Shown here one piece after another: positions 15,490 through 23,743 of a stretch of 64,000 bases of DNA; positions within the stretch are counted from its first letter, which is position 1; each line of letters starts with the position of its first letter. The position numbers and the translations under genes were made by a program. The notes under the pieces are model-generated. The model was not told where the DNA came from. It saw only the letters and a program-made list of their open reading frames with translations, and searched no databases. Source of the stretch: Metabacillus malikii (GTDB taxonomy: Bacteria > Bacillota > Bacilli > Bacillales > Bacillaceae). The stretch covers positions 1 through 64,000 of the forward strand of contig NZ_JAUSUD010000024.1 of NCBI RefSeq assembly GCF_030813355.1, read 5' to 3'.

Positions 15490-17104
15490 GTATTAGCTTT
15501 CCTTTCGTTAACTCTTCCTTCAAGGCACGTAACCGTTTATGCTCTTCAGCAAGCTGTCTAATATAGTTATCCCAAACTTCTTCACGTTTTAATTTTTTAT
15601 ATTGCGATTTCATTCGTTTTAAGTAACGGACCGCCATTTTATAATTAGCACGTGTCTTCAGCTTAATTTCTTCCTGAACCGATTTCGCGTACAATGGCAG
15701 GAGAATCCCAGGTTGTTTCTTCTCAATCTCTTTTAATACATATGTGTCAAAATCACTAAGTGCAAAGCCAAGCAGTGATTGTAACTCAATCCATGTTTTA
15801 TATTCTTCTTTATTTAATAAGTAGTCATTATATTCTGAGTAGCTATACGGAAGCATTTGCCGACAAGCTTTTTCATATAGCGTGTGATTCCCTGTTGCAT
15901 CTACATATTGCCGCATCACTTGGAGCATATAGCGGGCCGTATTGCGTTTCTCATGAAATGGCAGACTGCTATTTAAATAGTCAGGTGTGTTAGCTAACAA
16001 ATACGTAATCCAGTTTGAAAGCCGACTCCAATTTTTCTTATTTAAAATATCATTTACCCAATAAAACGTGAACGGCAATGCAGTAGGTGATAACCCTTCG
16101 ATTTGCTTAAACAGCTCCTCATCTTTTGATTGGAGAAAATTCATATGCAACAGTGCTGTTTCATACTCATTTTGAAAAGGAGAATCCTGACCCTGTACAG
16201 CGTTTAACCATTCTCTCTCAATTGAAATAAATTTATCTCGACGTAACAGCTCAACCCATAATAATTGATAAAGCTGAAGACGTTCATATTGAAAATTAGT
16301 ACCGACATGCAGAAGCTCACGAAAACGTTCGACACTATCGGTTAGTAATGGATCCAGTGCAAATGGCAAGGCATATCGTTTCATCTCGCGGATTGCATTC
16401 GAAACATTTTCAATCAGCTGGTCTAGGTAAGGAAAAATAATTGATTGTAACATATAGTCAGATGGCTTCGTCTCATTAATTAGTTGAATGATTTTTAAAA
16501 ATACTGTAACAGAAGCCTGAACATAGAAAAACTGCTTCATTTCAGGAGACTTCGGTGCCTTTTGTTTAAGTGTAGAATAATAATGATAATAAAGACTTTG
16601 GAAAAGCTGATGTGGCGAAGAAACCTGTTCATACCACGTGTCATACTCACGTTCAAAAAAGGCAATCCAGCTTGCAAGCGAGGAATCCTCGTATTCCTTT
16701 TCTTCCGTGAAAAATGAGCTCGCCTTTCGAACGTGCTTCTTTAACACATCATCAATTGGCTTTTCTTCCTTCCAATTGTCTACAAATGTACCAACGCGGT
16801 CTACACTTGCATATACATAAAGGAAAGTAGCAATCCGGTGCCGGCAAATCGTTTCTGAAGGACATGTGCATGTACTCAACACAAAATCATCCAAGTCTAA
16901 TTCAACTTGGACATTTGTGACATCCTGAACTCGCGCAGAAACTGTATGGCTTGTCGTCGAGACATTATAAATGCTCCCTTGCCGAAACAAGATAAGCCCT
17001 TTTTTCACTAAATTGCGATGATCTTCCTGAACAGGTGATAACAATTGCTTAATTTGCTCACCGGCACCAAGAACAAGCTCCTTACTAAGTTCCTGACCAA
17101 GCAT
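15482..17104 (-). CDS. ywqB: SWIM zinc-finger protein YwqB
   Basis: The 540-residue protein carries one SWIM finger near the N-terminus (C79-T-C81 ... C87-R-H89, the CxCxnCxH pattern), predicted to bind DNA or protein. The remaining 430 residues are helical repeats without a known catalytic motif. It is first in the operon with the SNF2 translocase and overlaps it by 8 bases. The ATG is preceded by AAAGGAG. The pairing matches ywqB-ywqA of B. subtilis. Confidence 0.85.
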   Translation of the reverse strand: MLGQELSKELVLGAGEQIKQLLSPVQEDHRNLVKKGLILFRQGSIYNVSTTSHTVSARVQDVTNVQVELDLDDFVLSTCTCPSETICRHRIATFLYVYASVDRVGTFVDNWKEEKPIDDVLKKHVRKASSFFTEEKEYEDSSLASWIAFFEREYDTWYEQVSSPHQLFQSLYYHYYSTLKQKAPKSPEMKQFFYVQASVTVFLKIIQLINETKPSDYMLQSIIFPYLDQLIENVSNAIREMKRYALPFALDPLLTDSVERFRELLHVGTNFQYERLQLYQLLWVELLRRDKFISIEREWLNAVQGQDSPFQNEYETALLHMNFLQSKDEELFKQIEGLSPTALPFTFYWVNDILNKKNWSRLSNWITYLLANTPDYLNSSLPFHEKRNTARYMLQVMRQYVDATGNHTLYEKACRQMLPYSYSEYNDYLLNKEEYKTWIELQSLLGFALSDFDTYVLKEIEKKQPGILLPLYAKSVQEEIKLKTRANYKMAVRYLKRMKSQYKKLKREEVWDNYIRQLAEEHKRLRALKEELTKGKLIHD

Positions 17105-17283
17105 TCAACAAACTCCTTTCACGACAAAATCGTCGTACCGTACTTAATAAAAATACAAAAAATCCTAATTCTTTTATTATAACCGATCCAAGCCTTCTCA
17201 AAAAGCTTTTGGAGCAATGTAAGAAAAAAGGATAATACTTAATGCAAAAAGTCACGTAAGGAGTAAAGGATATTTATTCCATA

Positions 17284-17312
17284 TTGCTATTTTAATTGGA
17301 AGTTAGTATAAT
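17284..17312 (+). promoter_or_regulatory. sigma-A type promoter
   Basis: TTGCTA and TATAAT are separated by exactly 17 bases, 47 bases before the ATG at 17360. Confidence 0.65.
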
Positions 17313-17359
17313 AGTTTCATATTGTCTGATTATGTAAAAAAAGAAAGGGATTTGTATAA

Positions 17360-17503
17360 ATGAAAGAAAGTCAGCTAAAACAAGAAGAGCTGCTACAAAT
17401 TCTGTTACGCGCTCACGATAAAGGTGAAAAATCAACAGATATTACCACACATGAATTACTGCAAGACTTAATTTCGCAAATTAAAAAAGTATATGCTACT
17501 TGA
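17360..17503 (+). CDS. 47-residue helical protein, function unknown
   Basis: The product (MKESQLKQEELLQILLRAHD... then THELLQDLISQIKKVYAT) is two amphipathic helices with no cysteine or signal. It has a 17-bp-spaced promoter upstream, AAAGGG about 10 bases before the ATG, and its own terminator, which together make it a credible gene. It is not recognised. Confidence 0.6.
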   Translation: MKESQLKQEELLQILLRAHDKGEKSTDITTHELLQDLISQIKKVYAT

Positions 17504-17512
17504 ATAATGATA

Positions 17513-17541
17513 AAAACGAGTGCCTTTGGTGCTCGTTTTTT
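17513..17541 (+). terminator. terminator of the 47-residue gene
   Basis: ACGAGTGCC pairs with GGTGCTCGT (two G-U pairs, 3-nt loop), then TTTTTT. Confidence 0.8.
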
Positions 17542-17841
17542 ATTTAGTGTCTATTGCTTTTTCTATTAAAAGTAGGTTTGGGTGTTAAGGGAGTGCAATG
17601 TCGAGTAATGCTTGTGAAATGTGCGGATTGTGTACTAAGGGTGGTCCGTTGTCCACGCTGTGACCTATTATTGAGGGATAGAGTCTAGTATTTTAGATGT
17701 TCAGCTATTTCCTCGGCAATATAGTGACCCTAGTAAAAATCAGGCGTATGCGAAAAACTATTTTCTAGCACATCTTAAGTAGATTTTGTTTATACTATAG
17801 TACGTTTGAAAATGTAAGAAAAGATAGGAGGAATAGAGACG
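17542..17841. other. spacer before the SDR gene, nothing identified
   Basis: No gene or clear hairpin is seen. TATACT at about 17793 may be the -10 of the downstream gene, but no matching -35 was found. Confidence 0.3.
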
Positions 17842-18618
17842 TTGTTACTAGATGAACTATTCAATTTGTCCAATAAAACAGCCATTGTTACAGGTGGGGG
17901 TAGGGGACTTGGTGAAATCATGGCTCACGCCCTTGCAGATGCAGGTGCCAATGTTGTTGTTTGCTCACGGGATATTGACACGTGCAAGGCTGTAAGTGAA
18001 GCGTTAAAGCAAAAAGGAGTTCAATCGCTAGCGTTTGAATGTGATGTAACAGACCCTGCTCAGGTCGAGCATGTTGTAAACGAAACAGTTGCTCAATTTG
18101 GAACACTTGATATTTTAATCAACAACAGTGGCACATCATGGATTGCTCCATTTACAGACTTACCGGCTGATAAATGGGATAAAGTGATGGCTGTCAATTT
18201 AAAAGGAACATTCTTATTCTCGCAAGCAGCAGCAAAAGTTATGACAAAGCAAAAGTCAGGAAAAATCATTAACATCGCATCCATCTCCGGCTTTGGCGGC
18301 ACGATGGACACCTTCATGAATGCAACAGCCTATAACACAAGTAAAGGCGCAATAATGACCTTCACAAAAGACATCGCTGTAAAACTAGCCCCACACAACA
18401 TTCAAGTCAATGCAATTGCTCCAGGCTTCTTCCCAACAAAACTATCAGCACCCGTCCTCAACCACTTCAGCAAAAAAATTATCGCCCGCACACCACTAGG
18501 CCGAATCGGCGAACCAGACGACCTCAAAGGCGCCACCCTCTTCCTAGCATCAAACGCATCCAACTACATCACCGGCCACATCCTCACCCTAGACGGCGGC
18601 GCCACCGCAGTCGTTTAA
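17842..18618 (+). CDS. short-chain dehydrogenase/reductase, possibly acetoacetyl-CoA reductase for PHA
   Basis: The 258-residue NAD(P)-dependent enzyme has the Rossmann motif TGGGRGLG (about 17-24), NNSG, the catalytic Ser in NIASISG, and Tyr/Lys in YNTSKGA. Its position directly before phaR and phaC suggests it supplies 3-hydroxyacyl-CoA, the role of PhaB in the phaRBC operons of bacilli. The sequence is nearer to gluconate 5-dehydrogenase-type SDRs than to typical PhaB, so the substrate is uncertain. TTG 17842 follows TAGGAGG. Codon use shifts along the gene: the last 60 or so codons end almost only in C or A, unlike the first half. Confidence 0.75.
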   Translation: MLLDELFNLSNKTAIVTGGGRGLGEIMAHALADAGANVVVCSRDIDTCKAVSEALKQKGVQSLAFECDVTDPAQVEHVVNETVAQFGTLDILINNSGTSWIAPFTDLPADKWDKVMAVNLKGTFLFSQAAAKVMTKQKSGKIINIASISGFGGTMDTFMNATAYNTSKGAIMTFTKDIAVKLAPHNIQVNAIAPGFFPTKLSAPVLNHFSKKIIARTPLGRIGEPDDLKGATLFLASNASNYITGHILTLDGGATAVV

Positions 18619-18625
18619 ATGAATT

Positions 18626-18799
18626 GGGGGGGACAGACCCCCAATGCGTTAAAGCGGTAAACCACTGGGGGACAGACCCCCAACCCTTTAAAGCGGTAAA
18701 CCACTGGGGGACAGACCCCCCAACCCGTTAAAGCGGTAAACCACTGGGGGACAGACCCCCAACCCTTTAAAGCTGTAAACCATCGGGGGACAGACCCCC
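18626..18799 (+). repeat. REP array: five palindromes, 39-bp period
   Basis: GGGGGACAGACCCCC occurs five times, starting at 18628, 18667, 18706, 18746 and 18785 (spacing 39, 39, 40, 39). The linker is AACCC(T/G)TTAAAGCGGTAAACCACT. The array fills the whole space between the SDR gene and phaR. Immediately after the last copy the linker has become TTAAAGGAGTGAAGCACC, which holds the phaR ribosome binding site. Confidence 0.9.
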
Positions 18800-18827
18800 A
18801 ACACATTAAAGGAGTGAAGCACCTCAA

Positions 18828-19442
18828 ATGACGAGAGATAGAATTGATGAGTTTTATCGTAATATCAAGCGCCTAGCTCAAGGTAGTGAGGCACAGTTAA
18901 ATGAACAGATTCAAAATTTGTTAAACCAAGAGGATGTTGTTCAGCAAATAGCAACTGAATCAAATCAAGCTGCGTCACTTCTAAGGAACCTCCAAAGGTA
19001 TGATGACCTTGTTACGACTATCCTACGCATTCCAACAAAGGATGACATTGCAAATGTGGCAAAGTTACTCATTCAACTAGAGGATAAGATTGATAGGCTT
19101 GAAGAAGAACTAATAGATATACGTCCAGCGTTGGCTAACAACAACGATTCAGATGCATATAATCAATTAATAGAGGAGATGGAAGATATGTTAAATCAAG
19201 CATACAAAACTGTGAGAAAATTGGCAAAAGGTCTTAAGGATAATTACGGATTAAATCTAAATCCAGCAAAGCGTAGACGTTCAGCGTTACGGAAAGAGTT
19301 AGCATCTGTACTAAGAGACCAGGCATTACAAAATCTACAAAATCTATCAAACACAAATGCTGACACACCAATACGACAAACTACTTCTGTACAGGAAGCA
19401 CCAATAGAAGTTTTAAAACGGAGATTGAGAAATCGTGGCTAA
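18828..19442 (+). CDS. phaR: PHA synthase subunit PhaR (class IV)
   Basis: PhaR is the small subunit that partners PhaC in the class IV polyhydroxyalkanoate synthase of bacilli. The 204-residue product is helical and coiled-coil like, with the family segment RIPTKDDIANVAKLLIQLEDKID and a basic C-terminus. The ribosome binding site AAAGGAGTG lies inside the final unit of the REP array. Its 3' end overlaps phaC by 8 bases. The symbol is used in the Bacillus sense (synthase subunit), not the Gram-negative phaR repressor. Confidence 0.8.
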   Translation: MTRDRIDEFYRNIKRLAQGSEAQLNEQIQNLLNQEDVVQQIATESNQAASLLRNLQRYDDLVTTILRIPTKDDIANVAKLLIQLEDKIDRLEEELIDIRPALANNNDSDAYNQLIEEMEDMLNQAYKTVRKLAKGLKDNYGLNLNPAKRRRSALRKELASVLRDQALQNLQNLSNTNADTPIRQTTSVQEAPIEVLKRRLRNRG

Positions 19443-20478
19443 CAGCAACGAAAATAAGGATTTAACAAATCGAGAAATCAAACGCTGGCAGGGTTATTTT
19501 AGCCAGTGGACCGAGGAACCACCTCAAGTCGGGCTAACACCTAAACAAGCAATATGGCAAAAGAATAAGGCAACACTATGGTATTACCCAACACCAAACA
19601 AACGATTCCACACACCAATTTATATAATCTATTCTTTTGTAAATAAACCAACCTTGCTAGACTTAGGGCCAAACATGAGTCTTATTGAATCATTCGGTAA
19701 AGAAGGATACGATGTCTATTTAATAGACTTTGGCATACCCGGCTACGAAGACAAAGATATGAAACTAGATGATTATATTAGTAGTTATGTCCAACCTGGA
19801 GCAAAACGAGCGCTACACCATTCAAATGCTGATGGCCTTACGATCATTGGATTCTGTCTAGGAGGAACACTCGCAACCATTTATACAGCTATTGCTGATG
19901 AACCGATAAAAAACCTTATTCTCCTTGCAACACCAATTGATTTTAGCACGATACCTTTCCTAGAAAACTGGGCACAGGCAATTAAGGATGGCACATTTGA
20001 TGTAGCGGAAATGATTGATGTTGTTGGTCTAGTACCAGCCTCTGCAATGGGAGTGGGAATGCGCATCATCACCTCACCACTTTATTACAGCCCACAAGCA
20101 GCACTTCTTCAAAAAAGCTACGACGACACACATGTAGACAGATGGCGGCGCCTTAATATGTGGTCAGAAGAACATATTCCACTACCTGGTGCAACATTAA
20201 AGCAATTAATATACGAAATTGGAATGGAAAACAAACTAATTAAAAATAAGCTAGTCATCAATAATAAAAGAGTTTCTCTTAAAAATATCAAAGCAAATCT
20301 ATATGCTCTCTCCACAACGTACGATAGACTCGTACCACCTGAACAACTAAAACCAATCATGAGCAAAGTCTCAAGCCGTGATAAAAAATTCCTTGAAGTA
20401 GACGGCGGCCACGCCAACCTAGCACTAAGAGGAGAAATCCCTGACTACTTTGCAGAATGGCTCAACCCACGTTCTTAA
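19435..20478 (+). CDS. phaC: PHA synthase catalytic subunit PhaC (class IV)
   Basis: PhaC polymerises 3-hydroxyacyl-CoA on the surface of polyester granules. The 347-residue protein has an alpha/beta-hydrolase fold with the lipase-like box GFCLGG containing the catalytic Cys, the Asp in TTYDRLVPPE and the His in DGGHANLA. Length fits class III/IV synthases (about 360), much shorter than class I. GTG at 19435 overlaps the phaR stop, so the two subunits are coupled. The coding strand is rich in A and C throughout. The gene ends at a REP-based hairpin. Confidence 0.88.
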   Translation: MANSNENKDLTNREIKRWQGYFSQWTEEPPQVGLTPKQAIWQKNKATLWYYPTPNKRFHTPIYIIYSFVNKPTLLDLGPNMSLIESFGKEGYDVYLIDFGIPGYEDKDMKLDDYISSYVQPGAKRALHHSNADGLTIIGFCLGGTLATIYTAIADEPIKNLILLATPIDFSTIPFLENWAQAIKDGTFDVAEMIDVVGLVPASAMGVGMRIITSPLYYSPQAALLQKSYDDTHVDRWRRLNMWSEEHIPLPGATLKQLIYEIGMENKLIKNKLVINNKRVSLKNIKANLYALSTTYDRLVPPEQLKPIMSKVSSRDKKFLEVDGGHANLALRGEIPDYFAEWLNPRS

Positions 20479-20519
20479 AAATGTATCTTAGGGGGACTGT
20501 CCCCCTAAAATGCATTTTT
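20478..20519 (+). repeat. single REP palindrome acting as phaC terminator
   Basis: TTAGGGGGAC-T-GTCCCCCTAA sits in a longer 20-bp imperfect stem with arms AAAATG.AT and AT.CATTTT, followed by TTTTT. It is both a REP copy and the only terminator after phaC. Confidence 0.75.
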
Positions 20520-20616
20520 CAAAACGAAGCAGGAATCTGAAAAAACAACCACGAATTATAAATATGAAAGGGCAAAACAGCTCAGCTCAAAAAATAATAA
20601 AGAAAGGTGAATTAAC

Positions 20617-21192
20617 ATGGTAAGAAGAAACAGAATATGGTTTCCCGGCGCAACCTATCATATAACTGCTAGAGGAAACCGAAAGGAAAACCTATTTCAA
20701 GACAATGAAGATTACAACAAGTACTTAAGCCTCCTTAAGGAAACAAAGGAAACATACCCATTCCTCCTCCACTCCTACTGCTTAATGAACAATCACATTC
20801 ATTTACAATTGGAAACAGGAGAAACCTCAATTAGTCAAATCATGGCGATGCTCCATACGAAATATGCAATTTATTACAACAAACGCCATTCACTCGTAGG
20901 ACATGTCTTCCAAGGCCGATTCGGCTCAAAACTCATCCTTAGTACAAATTACTTCTTAACGGTAAATCGCTACATTCATCGAAACCCACTTGAGGCAAAC
21001 CTCGTTATTAACCCTGAGGATTATAAATGGAGCAGCTACAGAACATACATAAACACTCCTACTAAAAACACTCTCGTTACCACAACGAAAACTCTCTCAT
21101 TCTTTACAAATTCTGATATGCAGGCATATAAGAGATTCATTGAAGAAGAAACGGATAGTCCTTATATGATCCAAAAAAAAGAACTGAAATAA
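20617..21192 (+). CDS. REP-associated tyrosine transposase (RAYT, Y1_Tnp/IS200-like)
   Basis: The 191-residue protein is a single-domain HUH nuclease: PGATYHITARGN at the N-terminus, the metal-binding pair in MNNHIHLQLE, KRHSLVGHVFQGRF and the catalytic Tyr in VNRYIHRNP. Such proteins cut and join REP hairpins as single strands and are normally single-copy residents. It has AAAGGTG before the ATG and no flanking IS ends or passenger genes. REP-like palindromes lie on both sides (20490, 21206) and at six more loci within 15 kb, which makes them its likely substrate. Confidence 0.9.
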   Translation: MVRRNRIWFPGATYHITARGNRKENLFQDNEDYNKYLSLLKETKETYPFLLHSYCLMNNHIHLQLETGETSISQIMAMLHTKYAIYYNKRHSLVGHVFQGRFGSKLILSTNYFLTVNRYIHRNPLEANLVINPEDYKWSSYRTYINTPTKNTLVTTTKTLSFFTNSDMQAYKRFIEEETDSPYMIQKKELK

Positions 21193-21203
21193 CTTTGATC
21201 ATA

Positions 21204-21251
21204 GGGTGGGGACAGTCCCCCACCGCTTTAAAGCACTGAGGGACAGTCCCC
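21204..21251 (+). repeat. REP pair after the RAYT gene
   Basis: GGTGGGGACAGTCCCCCACC at about 21206-21224 is followed by the linker GCTTTAAAGCACT and GAGGGACAGTCCCC at 21239-21251. The centres are about 31 bp apart. Confidence 0.85.
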
Positions 21252-21329
21252 GCTACTCTACATCTTCACAGGTCCAACTATTTCCGTTAAACTATCAATA
21301 TAACATATAGTAAAGAAAGCGGTGAAGGT

Positions 21330-22469
21330 ATGCGCATAGGTAGAAATGACGAATGTCCATGTGGGAGTGGAAAGAAATATAAGACGTGCTGCATGAAAAG
21401 TAGTGTAGTTTCATTAGAGGATATCCGTGATAGAGAACTTAATAGCTTGCAGGAAGAATTAATAGTTTATGCAACAACTCATTATGATGAAGTACTTACA
21501 GATGTGATGGATGAATTTCTAAGGGAAGAGTCGTTTACGGACATTGCCGAAGAGATTATCCTATTTTATATGACAGTATGGATTATTTTCTCAGTCGAGT
21601 ATGTAGATGACCGTACGATTATTAAAGATTTTATCGGACAAAAGGAAAAGGAAAATAAGCTCCGTCCTTCAACAATAGCACAGCTGGAAAATTGGCAGGG
21701 AGCTACAGCCTCATTTAGTGTTGTAAGAAAAGTAATTGATGCGCAACATATAGAAATTGAAGAAATATTGAGTGAAGAAACGAGAGTAGTCAAAGTAGAT
21801 GAAGACCAGTTAGGGATAGAAGAAGGACAAGTCCTTATGGGGTTTCTCCTCCCTTATGGTAGTTACGATGTCTATTACTCGACGTATTTAGATTTTGAAT
21901 TAATGGAAGGACAAGACCTAGCTGAAAGAATTAAAGCAGACTTTGATGAAGCGGAGACTGAAGATGAGAAAGTTTTTATGAGGATGTTCTTCCCGCACAT
22001 TTTTTTAGGAATGTTCGCTAGTAGTGAAAGTGAGCTTGTAAATATAGATGAATTACAATGGGATCAATCGACATATTTAATGGTTGCATTGAAATATAAG
22101 GAGTTCATTGACGACGAGGAAGTTCCGGAACCATTTTTTCAAATTGGGATTATGCTCTGGAATATCTATTGTTTAAAAGAACAACCACTTATAAAGAAAA
22201 TTGACAACTACGCAGCAGCACTAGTCTATCTGATTGATAAAAACGTTCCATTTTTTGTCGACTATACAAAAAATGAATTAGCGCAACTGTTTAATATCAG
22301 TAAAGGTTCACTTGAAAGTGCCTACCGAAAGCTTGAAAAAGGAATCGGTTCAGATATTGAAAGAATGCTGGAAATGATGGCTAACGATAGCCTTTTTGAT
22401 GATGAGCATGATGATTTTGGATTTGACTTTGATGATTTATTCCTTGAAGGGGAAAAGTTTAAAAAATAA
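21330..22469 (+). CDS. SEC-C motif protein, function unknown
   Basis: The 379-residue protein begins with a SEC-C zinc motif (NDECPCGSGKKYKTCC, residues 5-20), best known from the SecA C-terminus, where it binds SecB or ribosomes. Here it is at the N-terminus. The rest is an acidic helical protein ending in a very Asp-rich tail (DDEHDDFGFDFDDLF). A family of Bacillus SEC-C proteins of similar build exists without known function. AAAGCGGTGAAGG precedes the ATG. It is flanked by REP pairs on both sides, so it is its own transcription unit or co-transcribed with the RAYT. Confidence 0.75.
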   Translation: MRIGRNDECPCGSGKKYKTCCMKSSVVSLEDIRDRELNSLQEELIVYATTHYDEVLTDVMDEFLREESFTDIAEEIILFYMTVWIIFSVEYVDDRTIIKDFIGQKEKENKLRPSTIAQLENWQGATASFSVVRKVIDAQHIEIEEILSEETRVVKVDEDQLGIEEGQVLMGFLLPYGSYDVYYSTYLDFELMEGQDLAERIKADFDEAETEDEKVFMRMFFPHIFLGMFASSESELVNIDELQWDQSTYLMVALKYKEFIDDEEVPEPFFQIGIMLWNIYCLKEQPLIKKIDNYAAALVYLIDKNVPFFVDYTKNELAQLFNISKGSLESAYRKLEKGIGSDIERMLEMMANDSLFDDEHDDFGFDFDDLFLEGEKFKK

Positions 22470-22476
22470 TGAATAG

Positions 22477-22517
22477 TGGGGACAGACCCGCCGCTTTAAA
22501 GCGGTGAGGGACTGTCC
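22477..22517 (+). repeat. REP pair between the SEC-C and ROK genes
   Basis: GTGGGGACAGACCC and GAGGGACTGTCCC flank the perfect 14-bp palindrome CCGCTTTAAAGCGG at 22491-22504. It ends 9 bases before the AAGGAGGAG of the ROK gene. Confidence 0.85.
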
Positions 22518-22539
22518 CTACTCACAAGGAGGAGTACAT

Positions 22540-23433
22540 ATGTATACAATCGGTATCGACTTAGGAGGCACAAATCTGCGCATCGGCCTTTTCAACGAGC
22601 AAGGGGAAGTAGTCGAGGAGTATAGCCGTCCAACAGAATCAGAAAAAGGGCCTGAATATGTTATCAATAACATGGCAGAAATAATTAATGCATTAAAGGA
22701 TGAACATACCATTCATGCAGTAGGTATCGGCTCACCAGGCCCACTTAATCCATATGAAGGTGTCATTATTGAACCACCAAATTTAAAAGGATGGATAAAC
22801 GTCCCACTAGTTAACATGCTAGAGAAAAAGACAGGTCTTCCTGTAAAGCTTGATAATGATGCAAATGCAGCAGCACTAGCGGAAGCAATTCTTGGTGCTG
22901 GAAGTGGTGCAAGTAGTGTGTTTTATGTAACCGTAAGCACTGGCATAGGTGGAGGTTATGTCTTAAATGGCAAACTTGTCTCAGGTGCGCAAGGAAGCTG
23001 TGGAGAAATTGGCAATATGATTGTAAACCCAAATCCTGATGCATACCAAGGACCTGGACTAAACAAGGGAGCACTTGAAGGATTAGCAAGTGGCACAGCA
23101 ATCGGACGGATTGGGAACGAACGTCTAGGTATCACAAACGGTGCCCAAGGTGTATTTGAACTTGCAAGTCAAGGAGACAAAGCAGCCCAAGAAATACTCG
23201 ATGAAGCAATTAACTACCTTGCAATCGGACTAGCCAACATCGTCCACACAGTCAACCCAGAGGTATTCGTCATCGGCGGCGGTGTCATGAAATCAAAAGA
23301 ACTCATCCTAGAACCACTATATGAAAAAACAAAACAATACCTATACCCAAGCCTAAGAGACTCACTCATCATCAAACCAGCTAAACTTGACCAAAAAGCC
23401 GGCCTAATCGGAGCGGGATTATTAGCAAAATAA
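22540..23433 (+). CDS. ROK-family sugar kinase without the zinc motif
   Basis: The 297-residue kinase has the ATP-binding DLGGTNLRIG (residues 6-15), the substrate region GSPGPLNPYEGVI and LDNDANAAALAE with the catalytic Asp, and the second phosphate loop. It resembles glucokinase, but the ROK zinc site is absent: GEIGN replaces GEIGH, and the usual CxCGxxGCxE is replaced by GPGLNKGALEG. ATG 22540 follows AAGGAGGAG. Its last 70 or so codons end almost only in A or C. Exact sugar unknown. Confidence 0.8.
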   Translation: MYTIGIDLGGTNLRIGLFNEQGEVVEEYSRPTESEKGPEYVINNMAEIINALKDEHTIHAVGIGSPGPLNPYEGVIIEPPNLKGWINVPLVNMLEKKTGLPVKLDNDANAAALAEAILGAGSGASSVFYVTVSTGIGGGYVLNGKLVSGAQGSCGEIGNMIVNPNPDAYQGPGLNKGALEGLASGTAIGRIGNERLGITNGAQGVFELASQGDKAAQEILDEAINYLAIGLANIVHTVNPEVFVIGGGVMKSKELILEPLYEKTKQYLYPSLRDSLIIKPAKLDQKAGLIGAGLLAK

Positions 23434-23436
23434 AAT

Positions 23437-23487
23437 GGGGACAGTCCCGCAGTTTGTTAACACTTTAATGTGGTGGGGGACAGTCCC
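23437..23487 (+). repeat. REP pair after the ROK gene
   Basis: GGGGACAGTCCC at 23437-23448 and GGGGGACAGTCCC at 23475-23487, spaced about 38 bp. Confidence 0.85.
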
Positions 23488-23587
23488 GCAATATGTTACA
23501 GCGTTAAAGTACTGAGTGGTGACCTCCCACACTTTTATAGTTGTAGCCTAACAAAATAAAAATCTCAGAATGTAGAAAAGTAAAAAA

Positions 23588-23637
23588 AGAAAGTCTGATT
23601 TCCCTAAGGTAAGGGAAAAGCAGACTTTCTTTTTTTG
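23588..23637. terminator. bidirectional terminator between ROK and phnE genes
   Basis: AGAAAGTCTG pairs with CAGACTTTCT, inner TTTCCCT with AGGGAAA. T-runs follow on both strands. It ends both the rightward ROK unit and the leftward phn operon. Confidence 0.88.
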
Positions 23638-23670
23638 GGGCAACCCCAATGTTTTAGCGCATTACAGCAG

Positions 23671-23724
23671 CGGGGGACAGTCCCGCAGTCGTTCACCGCG
23701 TTAAAGAGTCGAGGGACAGTCCCC
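23671..23724 (+). repeat. REP pair downstream of phnE
   Basis: CGGGGGACAGTCCCGC at 23671-23686 and GAGGGACAGTCCCC at 23711-23724, separated by a GTTCACCGCGTTAAAGAGTC linker, 20 bp from the phnE stop. Confidence 0.85.
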
Positions 23725-23743
23725 ACAAATGAGTCCCTACAAA

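Noticed and set aside
18626-18799. CRISPR-like array
   Set aside because: The repeat units are contiguous at 39 bp with no unique spacers, and no cas genes are present.
18615-18827. Minus-strand ORF of about 70 codons over the REP array
   Set aside because: It only translates the 39-bp repeat unit over and over and has no ribosome binding site.
22811-23101. Antisense ORF of 96 codons in the ROK gene
   Set aside because: Shadow of the coding frame; low-complexity product and no start signals.
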